Assembly (NCBI GenBank): GCA_030062745.1
Contig: CP099850.1
Span: 8,871,538 to 8,935,537, forward strand
DNA: 64,000 nt
Direction: 5' to 3'
From: Capitulum mitella
Taxonomy: Eukaryota > Arthropoda > Thecostraca > Pollicipedomorpha > Pollicipedidae
This document shows positions 1 through 14,000 of this stretch, piece after piece; positions within the stretch are counted from its first letter, which is position 1; each line of letters begins with the position of its first letter. Under the pieces are notes generated by a model, which was not told the origin of the DNA, ran no database searches, and worked only from the letters and a program-made list of their open reading frames with translations. The position numbers and the translations under genes are program-made.

Positions 1-47
1 CCCAGCTTTACCAGTTATAACACTGAAATATGCCCAACCGCTTTCAG

Positions 48-116
48 GTCACGTTCGTCGAGAGCCTGTTCATCCTCGCCTCCCAGTCCACCGAGCAAGG
101 CCGCATCATGGGGCAT
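48..116 (+). CDS. Candidate internal exon, unidentified
   Basis: The stretch follows an acceptor-like CGCTTTCAG and ends at CAT|GTGAGG, a usable donor. It holds 23 codons in phase 0 at both ends and reads VTFVESLFIL...GRIMGH. Nearly all codons end in G or C, as in the better-supported exons of this window, and the opposite strand reads less like protein. I do not recognise the family. It lies left of the zinc-finger gene model and on the other strand, so it would be a neighbour or a gene nested in an off-window intron, which lowers my confidence. It could also be a chance open stretch. Confidence 0.3.
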
Positions 117-1803
117 GTGAGGTCGTCGTCCCTCCATATTTCCCTCTTGAAAACACGTGAGGTGAATAGGAATTCCTTCAGTCTGCACGACTGATTATCT
201 AGAATATCCTCGCCCATCATCTCCTTCGAATACATGCACTGAGGAAATGTCAGGTTCTGGGGCCAATGACCTGACCTGGAATCATATCACAATTATTTAA
301 TACATCTGCGGAAGTTCCACGCTACTCATCGTCTCCGTCGCGCCACCGTGAGTGTTCGCCATCGCGCACGACTCACTCATGCTGGATACTTCTGCCGACA
401 TTCCATTCACCCAACCTCGCCATCTTGCCGTGATCGCCGCTCTTTTCACCGAAACGGACCGCTCAGTCTGTTCGTCTCCCCAAAGACCGCAGCCCGCGGG
501 CCGTCCTATGGCGAGGGACTGACCCAGCAGCGCCGCGGGCAGCCGACGCTGGCCGTCCTCCTGCCTCGTGACCCAGCAGGCCGAACTGGTGGCGAGTGTC
601 GCAGTTACGGCCGTTTGGCGGGCCGCGGCCGACTACCTCACGCCGGGCGCTGTTGGCTGCAGCCGGGCCAGCCGGGTCAGCGGAGTCACCGGCCGGGTCA
701 CGGGGTCGCTGGCCGCCGGCGACCGCTGGACCCACCCAACGCCTCCACTGTCGAGGTAGGCCCGGGCCAACCGGTTCGATTGGTTTGATTGAAGTCCCGG
801 AGGTGCTCCCGCGTCGTCCTTTGCGCTCGAGGCGTTCGGGAGCGGCGGGACCACTCTTGATGAGCTCCTCAGTCGAGAGGTCCGGCTCGCCGGAAGCGAC
901 AGAAGCCGTCGAAAGTGGTGTCTCACAGCCGTGAACGAACAATGGCGCAACTCTTCCGACGTCCGGAAATGTTGCAACGATAATAACCGCAATCGTAAAA
1001 GTATTGTCACAAAAAATTACTCTCATAGAGAGCCGCATGACAACGATTTTTCTGCGTGGACGAACTACGCAAAAACACGACGCGTCGGTGCACTTGACCG
1101 ATTAGAAAGCGCACTCGATAGAAAGCGCGGCTCTCCTGAAGCGTGGCTAAGCTCCGAACGTCTCGGACGCCGTCCGACAACATCGCATGCGATCCGGAGA
1201 ACCCTGCGCCGCGACCGCGGTCCGTTTCCAGCTGGCGTTCCCCGGCCGCGAGTCGCTTCACACCGGACGCCACGGCGGAAGCGTGCCGGGTCTCGCCCGC
1301 TCGAAACGCGACGCTGCGGCCGCTTACGATTCATGAGGAAGCCTGGAATGGCGGCGCCGCGGCGCGGCAAGCGTGCGGAATCACGCCATCGCATGCGCCG
1401 GCCGGGCGTCGCTGGGGTTTCTTCGGGAGGAGCCGACGCAATCGATGTGGCATGGGCTCGGCGGGCATCGATTCGGCCGTTTGAGGCGCGAGACCCGGTC
1501 CGGCCCCGCACGCCGTTCCTGCAGGCCACCGACTCGCAGGGCGGCGAACCGACCGTCCCCTCGGCGGCCAAGCGGCCCCTCCCCAGCAGTCAGGCTTCAC
1601 GTTGCCCCGGGGGCTCCAGATCGGTGCACCTCGTCAAACGCCGAGGCCTCGTGAGCCTCCCGTCCTAGACAACGGAAGCATCTGAAGACACCGGCCCTGC
1701 TCCTCCCCCCCCCCCCGCCCGCCCAGCCGCAGGCTCCCCTCGCGCCCGACCTGCGCCCCTTCCCCGACCTCCTCCACCGTTCGCCGGCAGTCGGGAGACT
1801 CAC
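117..1803. other. Spacer, then GC-rich island without supported gene
   Basis: Positions 117-460 are ordinary AT-balanced sequence. From about 460 to 1800 the DNA is GC-rich with many CpG, giving long open frames on both strands (up to 245 codons) with arginine, proline and alanine-rich content and no splice-bounded or family-like segment. I read these as composition effects. A C/G homopolymer run sits near 1705-1722 just downstream of the last exon of the minus-strand gene. No zinc-finger exon continuing that gene is visible here. Confidence 0.5.
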
Positions 1804-2054
1804 CTGCGGGCACATCTTGCACTGGTACTTCCTGCCGGTGTTGTTGGCCATGCCGGCCGGCGCGCCGCCCAGGTAGCCCGGCGGCATCGGCGCGTGGCCT
1901 CCGGGCAGCTTGGAGGTGAGCAGCGTCGGCTGCGGCACCACCAGCATGTTGCCGGCGTGGCCGCTGGATGTCACAACCGGCGGCGATCCGGGGCTGGAGC
2001 CGTTGGCTCGCACGCCGTACAGGTACGGGTTGTTCTCGTCCAGCGTGTTGTGGG
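1804..2054 (-). CDS. Exon opening the zinc-finger array (rn/sqz-like)
   Basis: A 251-nt exon entering in phase 1 after CGTTCGCCCGCAG and leaving in phase 0 at CCGCAG|GTGAGT. It reads HNTLDENNPYLYGVRANG near its start, then a Ser/Pro/Gly-rich linker with NMLVVPQPTLLTSKLPGG, and ends NNTGRKYQCKMCPQ. The CKMC pair gives the two cysteines of a C2H2 finger whose histidines must be in the next exon. KYQCKMCPQ is the form I recall for the first finger of rotund and squeeze; ZNF384 has a related YRCRMC. The family call is from memory of the motif, not a search. A spalt- or other C2H2-type protein is the main alternative. Confidence 0.7.
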
Positions 2055-5000
2055 CTGCGGGCGAACGGTGACGTCAGAGTCCGCAGCATCGCCGGGTGAA
2101 GGCGTGCACCGAGCCGGCTGGCAGGGACATGGCGGGATGCGGATAAGTTGTAATGTCATAGTTTTGGCATAAGATCGGAGCAGGCCTCAGGGACGTAACC
2201 AATAAACGGCCATGGGGCCATGGCCCCCCCGCCGCCTCCTGACCCAAGCGGTCTACACTAGATACATAGCGATTTCGCACGAATACGGAATAGTGACCAT
2301 ATATATATATATGTTGCAAAGACAAACATTATATGTGTTCTTGTGGGAAATTTCGTCACATGCCAGTGGCATATGACATAATTTGACTTTTGCCTCCCCC
2401 TGAGGACAATCCTGGCTACGTGTCTGGCTGGCCTTGACGGCAAATAATACTATAGAGAGAAAAGTAATAGCAATGGTAGCACCCTCAACGCTCAGGTACG
2501 CACGTCTCAAGAATAACCCATAAAAACGGCTAACACGGCAGGCTGGACAAGGACCAAGCTGTTTTGAACGGACAGTATGGTGTTCGTCTCGGTCAGACTG
2601 CAGCACGTCAGGGCCCCTCAGGAAACGTCACAGCCAGCCGCTGCACGCCCCAGCCGTCAACAAGGCGGAACAGCAGCGTGGCTAAAAACGTCCGGTGACT
2701 CATATTTGGACGATGACTAATCGGAAACCGTGCAACGGGACTCGCTTATGGAACACGGCAGCATTGTACGGAAAGGCATCGGAAGCGATGGTTGACAGGC
2801 AGCTGTCTGAACGTTCCGTTCCGAGCCACCGAAAACACGTTCTAATTTCATTGGGAACGGTTCACGTTGACAACTAGAAAACGAACATCGTGCGCCTGCC
2901 AAGCGTGCAAGCTGAGTAACACCGCGATCAAAGCAATGAGCGTGAGACTGAGTGAACTTTGCGGACAGCAGCGGCGTCACCAACGCATAGCCGCCGCACA
3001 GTCACCGGTGGATCCCGGTTGAAGGAAGTCTGTTCATGGCTTCGCCCGTGTCTATTTCCCCTCCCCTCCCCCAGTCTCCCTCTGCTGGGAGCTGGGCCAG
3101 CGTCGCCGGCTACAAGATCTATCACGATTAGAAAGAACCTAAATGGCCTCGTTCCGAGTTTGATGGTTTTGCCACGAACTTGGGCCGTTCATTTTGCGGG
3201 TCGCTGAGATTGCAGGCTGCGCCCGGTCTCCGCACCAGCGAGCGCCCGACCAGACACTCCGATCGGAGTGTTCGGCACAGGCACTCCGGTCGGAGGGTCG
3301 GACAGGGTCACTCCGGGCTCGGAGTGCCCGACGGAGATGCCCTGAAAACGGAACGTCCTAAAGAAGCATTCTAACCACCGTCTGGGACAGACTGCTAGAC
3401 CAGAGTGTCTGACAGGCATTCTAGGGAGATTGTCGGTGCATGACACTCTAATGAAATGAAAGAGTGAAAAGGGCACTCCAGGAGCTAAGAGCCCGTACAA
3501 AGCCGATTCAGCCAGGAAGTCAGTGTCATCATGAAATGTGTTTTCTGAGATTCACCCAGTCTTAGCACAGGCTCTGTCACTGAGTGAAAGCGAAACCCGG
3601 AAACCGAATTTTTCTATTTGAACGTTATTACGTAATTGGAGTTTGAAGGGGATAAAGGCCTTGAGGATCTCCCCTTCTCAGTCTTTGGATTCGTGGCGGA
3701 GCTCGGTGGCATGGAGTCGTTCTTAAAGCCCCGAGAAAAGACATGCCGTTAAAAGCCATCACAGGCTGGGCTTTTTTCAAAATCCGTGATCAAACATAAC
3801 ACGGCCACATTCACACCGCTATCTTGCCTCTCTGCACACGGATGCTGCATGGATCTTCCCTCGTCCTGAGCATCTCCCGACCACGCGTCACACCCAGGTA
3901 TCAGCACAGGCAATGTCCCTAGCTTGTGCCGGTAAAATGAATGGTGCCGTGCGTGGAGGGTGCCGGGAGTAAAGGGGCCCATCGCAAATATGTCCCAGGA
4001 AACACCGCTAATGGTGGGGTGGCCTGAAGGGTTTTAATGAATTCAGGCTTTCTGGATTTTGAGCCTAAAGCATGGTCAAATGCTTGTATTTTTAACACGC
4101 TGCACCAACTACTTGTATAAATATTAATGCACCTAAAAAGCATAAAGATGTCTGATTGCCCAATCCGCAGACTGCACGTTCTACGTTATCGTTACAGGCT
4201 CTTGTAAAACGTGTGCTTGATCTACAGCCGTGTAAAGTTTGCTACGTTTTGAGACTCCGAACGAACAAATGATCACATCACGGATGCGGTCCACCTCTAC
4301 AGAGCTGTGTCATTAAGTCTCCAAAGTTTGGACGCGAAAAACTGCACACCAGGCAGGACCAGTTTTAGTCCTACTTTATTATGCGTGGTAATGCAGGCAC
4401 CTGTCCATGCAGCCTGGGAAACGGCCACAATAGCCTCATTGTGCACTGCAGGTGAACTATTTGGTACATGAAAAACCTGGGAGCACTGCTCGAATGCACG
4501 CATCATGCCAAAGAGCACGCCTAGTTAAACGTTTTCCGATGTCAGGTTACAGAAGAGCGCGCGAACGTGGCAGGTGACTCGGCGATGACGTCACCTGAGA
4601 AAATGCAAGGCGAGTTTTGCTTGTAGAGAATGGCTCTGTGCTCCGACTTATAACAAATTTACTTCTTATGAACAATTACTTACGGGTTTTATCACTGAAA
4701 GTAAGCAGCGTCACCGTCAGGACTCCCATGCAACTAAAAACATGTCAAATAAAACCACGTACCAACCTTTCCAGAACCAAAGTAAACATTCCGAGTGACG
4801 ATTGTGACGTAGGATTACTACACCCCGTTTAAAAACAAGCGACAGCTAGAGGAATGTCCTCGAATTCAGTATAAAATTTTGTGAATTACGAGCAGCCACG
4901 AAACCGGCAGCATTTAAAGCGTCCGGATAGCCAAGAAGTAAGCTCGAACAGGGCTATACCACCATGCGGAATGTAATGCCGTCTTCTGGATCAGTGTACA

Positions 5001-8000
5001 TAATTAAAGATATCTAAATCACAACATAACTGATGACGCGATCCGCGCATCATGCGTTTAGACGCGTGAGCGACGAAAATCGTTTGGCGCGGCAATAGTG
5101 CAATCTATTGCCTGCCAAACTCGTCACGCGTCGAAAGCCATTTTCGCCGGCGAGCGGATTCGTGAAACTTGCGGCTGCCTCACGTCCAGCCACCATTCAC
5201 CGTCGATTTCCATCCACACCGACCCATCAGCGCATGTAATAATGCGCATGCGCGTCTGCACCCGGCCGCCCTGGTGACGTCAGCGCGGTAACAGCGCGCG
5301 GCAAAAACGGCGCGGAGCGGCTGAAGCGCCGGTAAAAAATGCAATAACTGCAGTGCCAGTGACCTCAGCCGGCGTGCACAAAAACGCCCGAGACGCCCCG
5401 GTCGTGCTCCGAAGGCGGAGAAGAGGGGAGTCGAAACGGCCGCCAGCGCGCCAGCGATACGGGCTGTTGACTCCCGGCCGCAGACGCTCAGGCAGGCCAC
5501 GGGGAGGGCGCTCTGATATGGGGTTCATTACGAGGACGGCGGGTGAGGAAAACGCATGATGGAGGGGAGGAGGGCGGCGTTAACGCGTTGGTGTGGTGAG
5601 AGAGGCTGTTGGACAGTAACGTGTTATCGGCCAGGACGTTGACGTACTCTTAGTAGCTTTATTCGTAGTCATGATCCCGTGTTGCAGCTGGAGACATTAG
5701 GAAATCTGCAGTCAGCATCATTCCGATGGCACTGACTGTGCCTTTATTCCAAACTAAAGACAAAAGACCTGATCAAGAAAGACGACGCAAAAAAGGGTAG
5801 GATCACAGAACTGGCTCTTTTCGTGATTTCGAAACTCACGACCCATCAGACGATGCCTATTATGTGTTTCGCACCGTATTCGAGTACTCGTTTTCGTTCT
5901 TATTTCTGTAATCCCCTGTTCGAGAAAATTATTGAGGTGTCGTCCGTCATACCTTTCCAGACCTTTCTAGACCTTTAAAGGACCCTGCTGTTGGTCACGA
6001 AGCCACCCAAATAACGCTGGCGAGTCTGTTGCGATTTCTTCCCTTTTAGATCTTTCCTGATGCGGGGGCTCCGGTCAGAGATTGCTCGCCATTCTGGGAC
6101 CAGCAGAGCTCCACGTGTTATCTTTTAACGCCTGAAGTATATTTACTTTGTTTAATGTTCCGTCTTAGCCTCATGGAAACTAACATTCCTCGTCACCGCG
6201 GAGACATTAGATTGCGTTCTGATAGCAAATGTCAAATTAGCATAGATCTACTGCTCAAAGGGCCAGGATCCTGGTTTCTAAGACGGCTATGGAGCAGACT
6301 CGGAGACCTACAACAACGCTTAAAATGACGTTATCATGCGCCATACGCTGATGCTTTCAGCGGCCGAGCGCTGCTCTCTGCGCCGTTTTTGCCGCGGGCC
6401 GGGGTCACCTGAGGTCCCCGTCTCAGCTGGAGGAACTGCTGTGTTATACAACTGGGCGTTTTTAGGAGAGCACCGGCGACGCATAACGCGGACGTAAAAC
6501 CAGGCTCCAGATGACGTGATAACCTGCTGGTGGAGGCTGCCAGGCTTGCCCGGTTCCCCAACGGAATCCAGCTGTCTGTGATGTCGAAGGGAGTGTGTCG
6601 GATGTCGGATGTCGGAGATATGTCGGAAATGTCGGATGCCAGGGAGAGGGCGTCGCAATGCTTGCGATGATTGATGTCAGTGCTTCTCCCAATGATTGAA
6701 TGTTTAAGTTCAAGTGTGTGGAGAGGATGTTTCGTGTGATCAGTGACGAAAAAGAAAATTTGACATTTTCAGTTCGTGTCTGTCTTTTAAGGGGTCGAAT
6801 TCTAAAAATTAGATTTTCCTGATTGCTGACCACAGTTCAAAGAAGCTTATTAATGTCCAACAACCATAGGAAGTTTGAATGGCTGCTGGCCATTTCCTGT
6901 TTGTGAAACAATGGGGTCATCTCTGTTATGTCTGCGACCTGAAATACGGCAGAGGTTGTAAAGCAGTTTGTTTGATGGATGGAACTCACGGAAGTCTTTT
7001 CTAGTGCCTTCCAAACAGCCCATTACATGTAAATTCTGGCGGCTCAATATCAGCCATTAGGCTCCCCATTGATGACGATCTGAACACTTTCCTCTGACTG
7101 GCAATCGATTGTGACGTATTTACTTGTCATCGACAACATCCTTAAAGCGTAAATTGTTTGTACGTGGTATGAAACAGACAATCACGGCAAGACGACGTAA
7201 CAACCTGCCAAATACGCATGACGCGGAAAAGTACCAGAGGATGCATACCAAATGGCTTGCAAATGACAAAATATTGGTGTGAGTCACGCGGAAAGTTTGT
7301 GAAGTGGGTCAAATTCCAAAACCATCTGAAAAAGCCATCCGGTTCAACCCATGACAAAAAACATATAGAACATATCTCGTCATGAACGGAGAGGGCGGCT
7401 TCTGAAAAGAATACCTGATGATAGGCATAGTCTGGAGAGGAGCAGTAATCAAGAGAGGAATAACGGACATCTTCTAGATGGACATTCACTCTCCGGTTCC
7501 TAAAAAATGTTGAGCCCTAATGCGGGATTCGTCCACTAAAACAAGGTTGTCCCTTCACAACAGGTCAAGGGTACAACCATCTGCACTGTTGTTACTGCAA
7601 CTGCAACAACAGTAGGGATTCCTGGAATTCAACATGAGGCCTTCAGCAATGCATGGAAAAATGGGCCTAAAGCTTCTGTCGGCCACCCCGATAATTCGGA
7701 CGTGATTCCACACTTGCAGCAGAATATGCGTCATATTTCTTTACGGTACTTGAGCAGTCATATTTCTTTATCGCACTTTAACAGCTCATTTCTTATCGTA
7801 ATATGCCCTGTCAGATGCCTGCAAACCGCATCCGGTCTTGGCCAGTTTATGTCCCAATCAATGCGTCATCATGCTTGAATATTGTATCAGATAATTTGGC
7901 TAAGGCATGTCTGGTACTGAATAATATGCAGTGATGTTCCAGAATTCGTAATGCCTTATCACGATTCAAAGTTGTTATATACAGCGATCTACTATCCATA

Positions 8001-11000
8001 CTATTCACTTGCTTGGTTAGGCATCTTTACGCATGCATCTTAGGGGCTAAACGGGAAAACCATTGGTCATTCCATATGGAAAATCCACCTACGTTGATAA
8101 GACCTGTAAGACCGGCATTTCCAGCTATATCTGAAAGCTGACATGGTGAAAGAAAGGTATGAAACAACATCCGAATGTCCTTCAAATCAAGATAGGTACA
8201 TTTGAAGTCTTTTGATGATAATGCCCATGATAGAATAATAAAACTACAGAAGGGTTTCCCAAGAAGTGTTGGGGATTATTTCAATCCTAAGCAGCCTTGG
8301 GCTAAACAGAGATGGATGACATGGAGCTAGATGACGATTCTCAGATAAGAGGGTTTACGCCTTAAAAAGATGTGCGTAAAAATGCAGACATACTAGTTTG
8401 ACTTAGGAAAAACTACTCCGTCTGCCAAAACCTTTCTTTAGGCACAGAAACAACTTGCGTCCTTGCAGTTACAAACGAGACTGCCTCTATTTGTTCTTAT
8501 GCACGTTTTTGACGACGAAGTATGAGGTTATACATAATCCTATCTGAGCTCAAGCGCGCAACCGCCTTGCAGCCGCCAGTCCCGCGTCGTCGGCGATGAA
8601 TCACTGAGCGGAGACACTTCGACAGAGTGGCCACTTTTCACTTTTCCTAACAAGATTCCAACGATCCTCACAAGGGCACAAAGCTGGCTAACGCTGAGGT
8701 TACCATGGCGTTTCTTTCCATGTCAACCTCAGGAGCGTTATGTCAGATCCCAAAGAAATGGAGCAGGTACCCGCTCCCTCTTGCTTTTCCATAACAATGG
8801 GCCGATGCGACAATCCACGTTTGCAAGCGGCAATGCAAGCCGTGGTTGGCCGGAGCTGATTCGCACGCGAGGCCCGCGTCTCACCCTATGTGAGCCCGTT
8901 CTGCAGTCCTCCAGGCCCGGGGACTGCTCGACTCACCATATCCATCTTCGTGTCGCCACCACATGGCAGAGCCAGTCATCCAAACGGACACCGGTAAAAA
9001 GAGGCCCTCCGCCCTACACCGAGCACTGTGCACCTGAGCCCCTGCACGGACCCGTTTGGAACGAGAAGAGGGCCCTCTTCTCACCCCTGACCAAACGAAC
9101 AGACAGGCTCAGCCTGGTCGCGACGGCGCGCCGGCGGCGAGGCGTTTTTTGCGCAACATGCGCCGTTTTTGTCGGAATTGTCTGATTTTTTGCCGGCGTC
9201 TGCGGTTTTTGCGTGCGTTTTTACGCCACCTGGACAGGAATTGCCGTCTGGTGCCCTTGCCCGGTGTCCAGCTGACGAGGCACAAGGTCGGGCGACGGCC
9301 AGGTGCCGCGTGGCGACAGACGGCGGCGTCGGTCGGCGCAGACGCGGCCCACTTACCCATGAAAACGCGGCCAGAGTACAGGAATCCATCGGTGCTGGGT
9401 GCCTCCATGTCGCCGCACCACTGCTCCTCGGAGGGCAACCGCTCGCCGGCACAGATCTCGCCTTCGGACCGCATTTGGCAGTCTTTTTCCGCCGTCAAAA
9501 AACCAGTGAGGCCGCTCTCTCAAAAAACCCCGGCCGGCGGCCGCCTGTTTTTGTTGACGCGGCCGCGGCGGCCGCCGGGCGCGCTGATTGGCCGTCGCGG
9601 CCGTAAACAGCGCGGGTTGCCGCCCGATTGGCCGAGGCAGCCGGCCGAGCCGGCGGCGGTGCGGCACGCAGAACGCCGCGCGCTCGGCCGCGCCGGTCGG
9701 CCGGCCGCGCCGCGCGGCGCCTGCAACGTGACCTTGCACCGTGCAAAAACACGTGCAAAAACATCCGCCGCGCGCGCGGCGCCGGCCGCGGCGCAGCAGG
9801 GACGCAGTGGGGTAGGTCGGCGCAACCCGCAGTGAGGCGCCGCGGTAACGGTCTGCCTGCAGAGGGCCGTGGCGGTCGGCCGCCGGCGCTGCGTGGCGGC
9901 GCACGGGCTCGGCCGGCCGGCTCGGCGGGGGAGCCGAGCAGAGCTGCACGGGCCGCACTGCCGCCGCCGTCCCAGTCAGCGAGGGCCGACTAACCAGGCA
10001 CGCCAGAAAACAGCCCAGAACGTATCGCACGCGCTATCTATTCGGCCGACATGTTGGCAGGGCAGGCGGCTCCGCGGCCCGTATCGCAGCTCTCTGATTT
10101 GTGCCGCAGCCTATTTTCGCTGGAGCAGAGCCGGGCAGATACGCGGCAGCGTGCACAGCTGGCAGCGCACGCGCCGCCATTCGGCGAGGTGCACGCTGCG
10201 TGGCATGTCTCCACCGTGTACCGTGCACAGTGCACAGTGCACGCTGTCAGAAGACGCGGCCCGCTGATACTGCCTCCAGCAGAGATCAAACTGGGCGACG
10301 ATATTGTAATGGCTCGGCTTTGTTCAGAGCCTCCGTTCTGCCTGGTAAAAATAATGTTCTACCGTGGTCGACTTTTTACAAGTAGATTCGGTTGGTTCCA
10401 TAAAACGCCGCTGATTACGTTTTCAGAACTCATTTTCTGAGAAATACCTAGAAACATGGAAAAGCGTATTTTATCCAACACTACATTCCGACGCCATGCA
10501 ATGATGATGACGCAAAACAGGTTGTCTGCTAACGTTCATCTGTCTGGGCCCGTTCGTGTTATCACGCAACAGCTGGCAACAAGACACGGAGGAGTAGGAC
10601 ACAGAGCATATCCTCGGAAAGTCATTGTTAAACTGTGCACATAGATGCTTTTGAAACACAAGTGCATCAGACGTCGATTTCTAGATCTGTAAGCTGCAAC
10701 GCGGCAATCTGATTTCAAAATGCGCGTTAAAGGTGGAGCCTCTTTAAGTTTTGATGTTTACATGGGATGTGCACAGTACGGCCTGAGTGCCTCCAGGGAG
10801 AGTGCCCAGCTGGCCAGACACTCAGGGCAGCCGCCCTGGGAGCCCTGCCTGGGAATCGACGATGACGACCTTCGTCTGTGCCCGCCGCCAGGGCCCGAGG
10901 ACGCCTGCCTTGTTACCAAGCGCCGACGCCAGCATCTGATTCTGACTCCGGGACGCAAAAAGCGAAATGGATGCCATATGACGTGAAACTGCTAGGGCTA

Positions 11001-14000
11001 CAGCAGGGCAACGTGTGCTTGTATCTGAGGCTGCTGCAGACTTGCGAAGAAAAGAGGGTGCTCTTGGAAACCACATGGGTCCCGGCAGTTTCACTGTCAA
11101 CTTTTCGTTTATAAGAGACCATTCAGAGTTTGTTGATCAATACAGGGGTCGATCTAGCCTCACCAGGTTTGTATAATCCCACTTGTTTAGTTGTGCTGTT
11201 GCGACGCTGCGAGTTATCCCAAAAGCGTGAAACATGGACGAAAATAAAAATATGAACTTCAGGAGTCTGCCGACGTTGGCTGCGGGCTTTTTTCACGAAG
11301 ACTTGCGGGGCTACATTCGGCGCTGGCCACTGGAAGGGCCAGCCCCAAGGCGGCTTCGGGGAAGCAAGCTGACGCAAGCATCCGCCGCCGTCTTAATGCA
11401 GCGTAAACCGTCCGTAAAAAACGGCCGCTGGGCGCCAACCCAAACAATCGCGCAGCGCTAGGAAGGTCATCGCAGGCCGCTGCAGCCGGTGGCGGGCCAG
11501 CCGGGTCTGTGTGCTGTTCTGCACCTACTTCCGCCTGCCAGACACTTCTCGCCGGCAGCGACTGCATTTCAAGGCATGCTCCTGAGCACCCCCATCCGCT
11601 CTTTGAACTAGTTCCTTTGTCCGTGCGATCGAGCGTCTACGGGTTTTCGTCGAATTCCGTAGCTGCTCGACTATTGTCATATATATTATATCTAGCAAGC
11701 AACTCATACCGGACATTCGTAGTCTAATTTCATCTGCCTTCTTACTGTGCTTTCTTGTTCCACAAATTGTCCGTATTATTTATCCTCATCTCCCTCAGAA
11801 TATCCGCGTCCTATTTCTGCAAACGTTACCAGGTTGACAAAATAATTCAGGATTTTGCCTCGATGCCGCTCCACGAAACTGGCAGCACGTCGACAGACGA
11901 CCCGCTGACGGCCTCCGGACCGTCGCCGACGACGCGGGAGGCTTTCACCCTCTCGTCTTCCGTCGGTTTGTTCGAGGTCCGACGAAACCAGCGTCACGGC
12001 GGCCATGCGCATTAGTAAACCGAGCCATAGTTGAGCCGCGGGAGGCTTGGAACAGAGATCGAAGCTTAGAAAAAACCCTGTTGAAAATCTTGTTTACACT
12101 TTAATTCCCTGGCCTGCGTCACGTGGTTGTTTCCCGCGAAAAAAAGGTGACAACCCTCTTTGTTTCATTCCCATTAATGTTGCGCAAAATCTTGTGTTTA
12201 GTTTTCTTCTCACAGCGTTTTTTTGTTCCGCCATTTTCGCGATCCCAGGCCGTTTTGCGGTACAGCCTACCGCCACAGTACGGGTAGGCCTACGCGTCAT
12301 GGCCAGCGTAAGGACGGTCAGGAGGGCGCGGTTGCCATGGCGACACCTCCTCGCGGCCATCTTACCTTTGTTGACACCGCCGGCGACGTCCGAGCCCATT
12401 TTCATCTGAAACAGACCGAGAAACCGGGAGTGAGTGACAAGCAACGTTTGTAATCGCCAGTGACGTAGTCAGGATTTTCATCAGGGATCCGAAAAGTCCT
12501 GTACAGTGCATCACAAAACAGTTCACCAGATACGGGCGGCGCTGGGGTCTCGGAAATGGGCAAACAAGTCAAAAGGCTCATGAGTTTCCACTGCTTTTAA
12601 ATGGTGTCTTATTTATTCGGCTAATTTCCTCAACACCGTACATGCCATGCCGTCGCCGGTATTTAAGTTTCTGGCATCTGTGGCTTTCTTCACTACACCT
12701 TTTCACGGATTCCGGTAAACATTCGGTAAAGATGGTGTAAATGTCTCTTTTATACATAACTCACCATATGAAGCACAAACAAAAGCCACCCATCAAATGA
12801 CCTAAACCACTGTGACTCGGTGGTGACTCAAGTAACCTGCAAGGAACGAACACAGGCCGTTCCTCAACACGAACGCATCCATAAGAAACCACGGACGAAG
12901 CAGCGTTCCCCGTCCCCGCCCTCCCTGCCGAAAAGCTGGCTCCCGGCCGCTGAGGCAACACAGGCACGGCGGCATTTTTTAGCCGAGCATTCGAGATCGG
13001 ACGGGCGCTGGCCGTGGCCCGTGGTATTTTTAGCGGGGCGCCGCCGGCCGGCCGACCTGCTGTAAACACCGGCCTGGGCAGCGTAAAAAACCGCCGGCCG
13101 ACGCGGACGAGGCCCGGACGGAGGGCCGGCGGCGCAGGTGCGGTGCTGCACGCTGCACCTGGGCCGCTGTGCAAGGTGGAGACGACGCACCGCCCGTCTG
13201 CGCTGTGTGCGGTGGACAGGGATTTGGTTCGCCAGGAGGCAGAGTTGCGGGACAAGTGCCCGTGGTCTGGTGCTGGAAAGTTACAGAGGATCTTGCAGCA
13301 CGATGTGATAGTGGACGCTAGGCGTCGAGGTGACAGCGATCTTCTTTTTATTCTCTGTATGAAACGTCCCACTATGAATGATGCATGATGCATGCCCTCA
13401 GTGAAGGTAATGATCATACCTTCAGTGACGTTAACAACACTCGCGTAATGTCGGAACTTAGCCAGCGTAACTGTTGTTGGAATAGGTATTGCACGGAAGG
13501 CGTCAGCTTGTGAATGCCATATAAATAGGCCGGTTAGGCCGGTGTTAGCAATGTGGCATCAGGCACGACGCCTCCAAGCACCTGGCACAAGGGATCCTTG
13601 CAATTCGTCGGATCATCAATGATGCAGGACTCCAATGCACAGCTTCTTAGTGCAGCATCTATGCGTTAGCGTTTGTCGAAGCCAATATTCGAAGCTCCAT
13701 GATGTCGTTTGATGGTGGAATCGTAAAAACCATGAATAGCTTTACAATTGCCAGCGGAAAACGATATGAACTGCCTTCCTTTGCAATGAATACTCGTCTG
13801 TAACCAATGGGGCGGCGCGCGATGTAAGTACATCACAGCTGAACACGTTAATTGTATACGGTGAGTGGGTGACAACACTGTTGACAGCGTTGCCAGCATG
13901 GAGGACTACCGAGTGACTCTCAGCCAACACTCTCAGCATGACTAGGTTTGCCCGTCGCAATATGTCGACGTTTGATAGCGGCTATCAGCGCCGTTGCCCA

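Larger units (their letters stand above)
2431..8936. other. Intron or spacer with regulatory islands
   Basis: This lies between the 1804 exon and the 8937 exon candidate. No exon with both good splice sites and GC-rich codons was found. It contains a palindromic minisatellite near 3.25 kb, a CpG-rich promoter-like block at 5.16-5.54 kb, and otherwise AT-rich sequence (about 5.6-8.8 kb) without structure I can name. Short AT-rich open frames on both strands here look random. Confidence 0.5.

Noticed and set aside
9353-10030. 225-codon minus frame through the GC island
   Set aside because: It overlaps the 9357 exon in a different frame, is Arg/Ala/Pro-rich, and similar frames exist on the opposite strand; GC-rich sequence has few stops.
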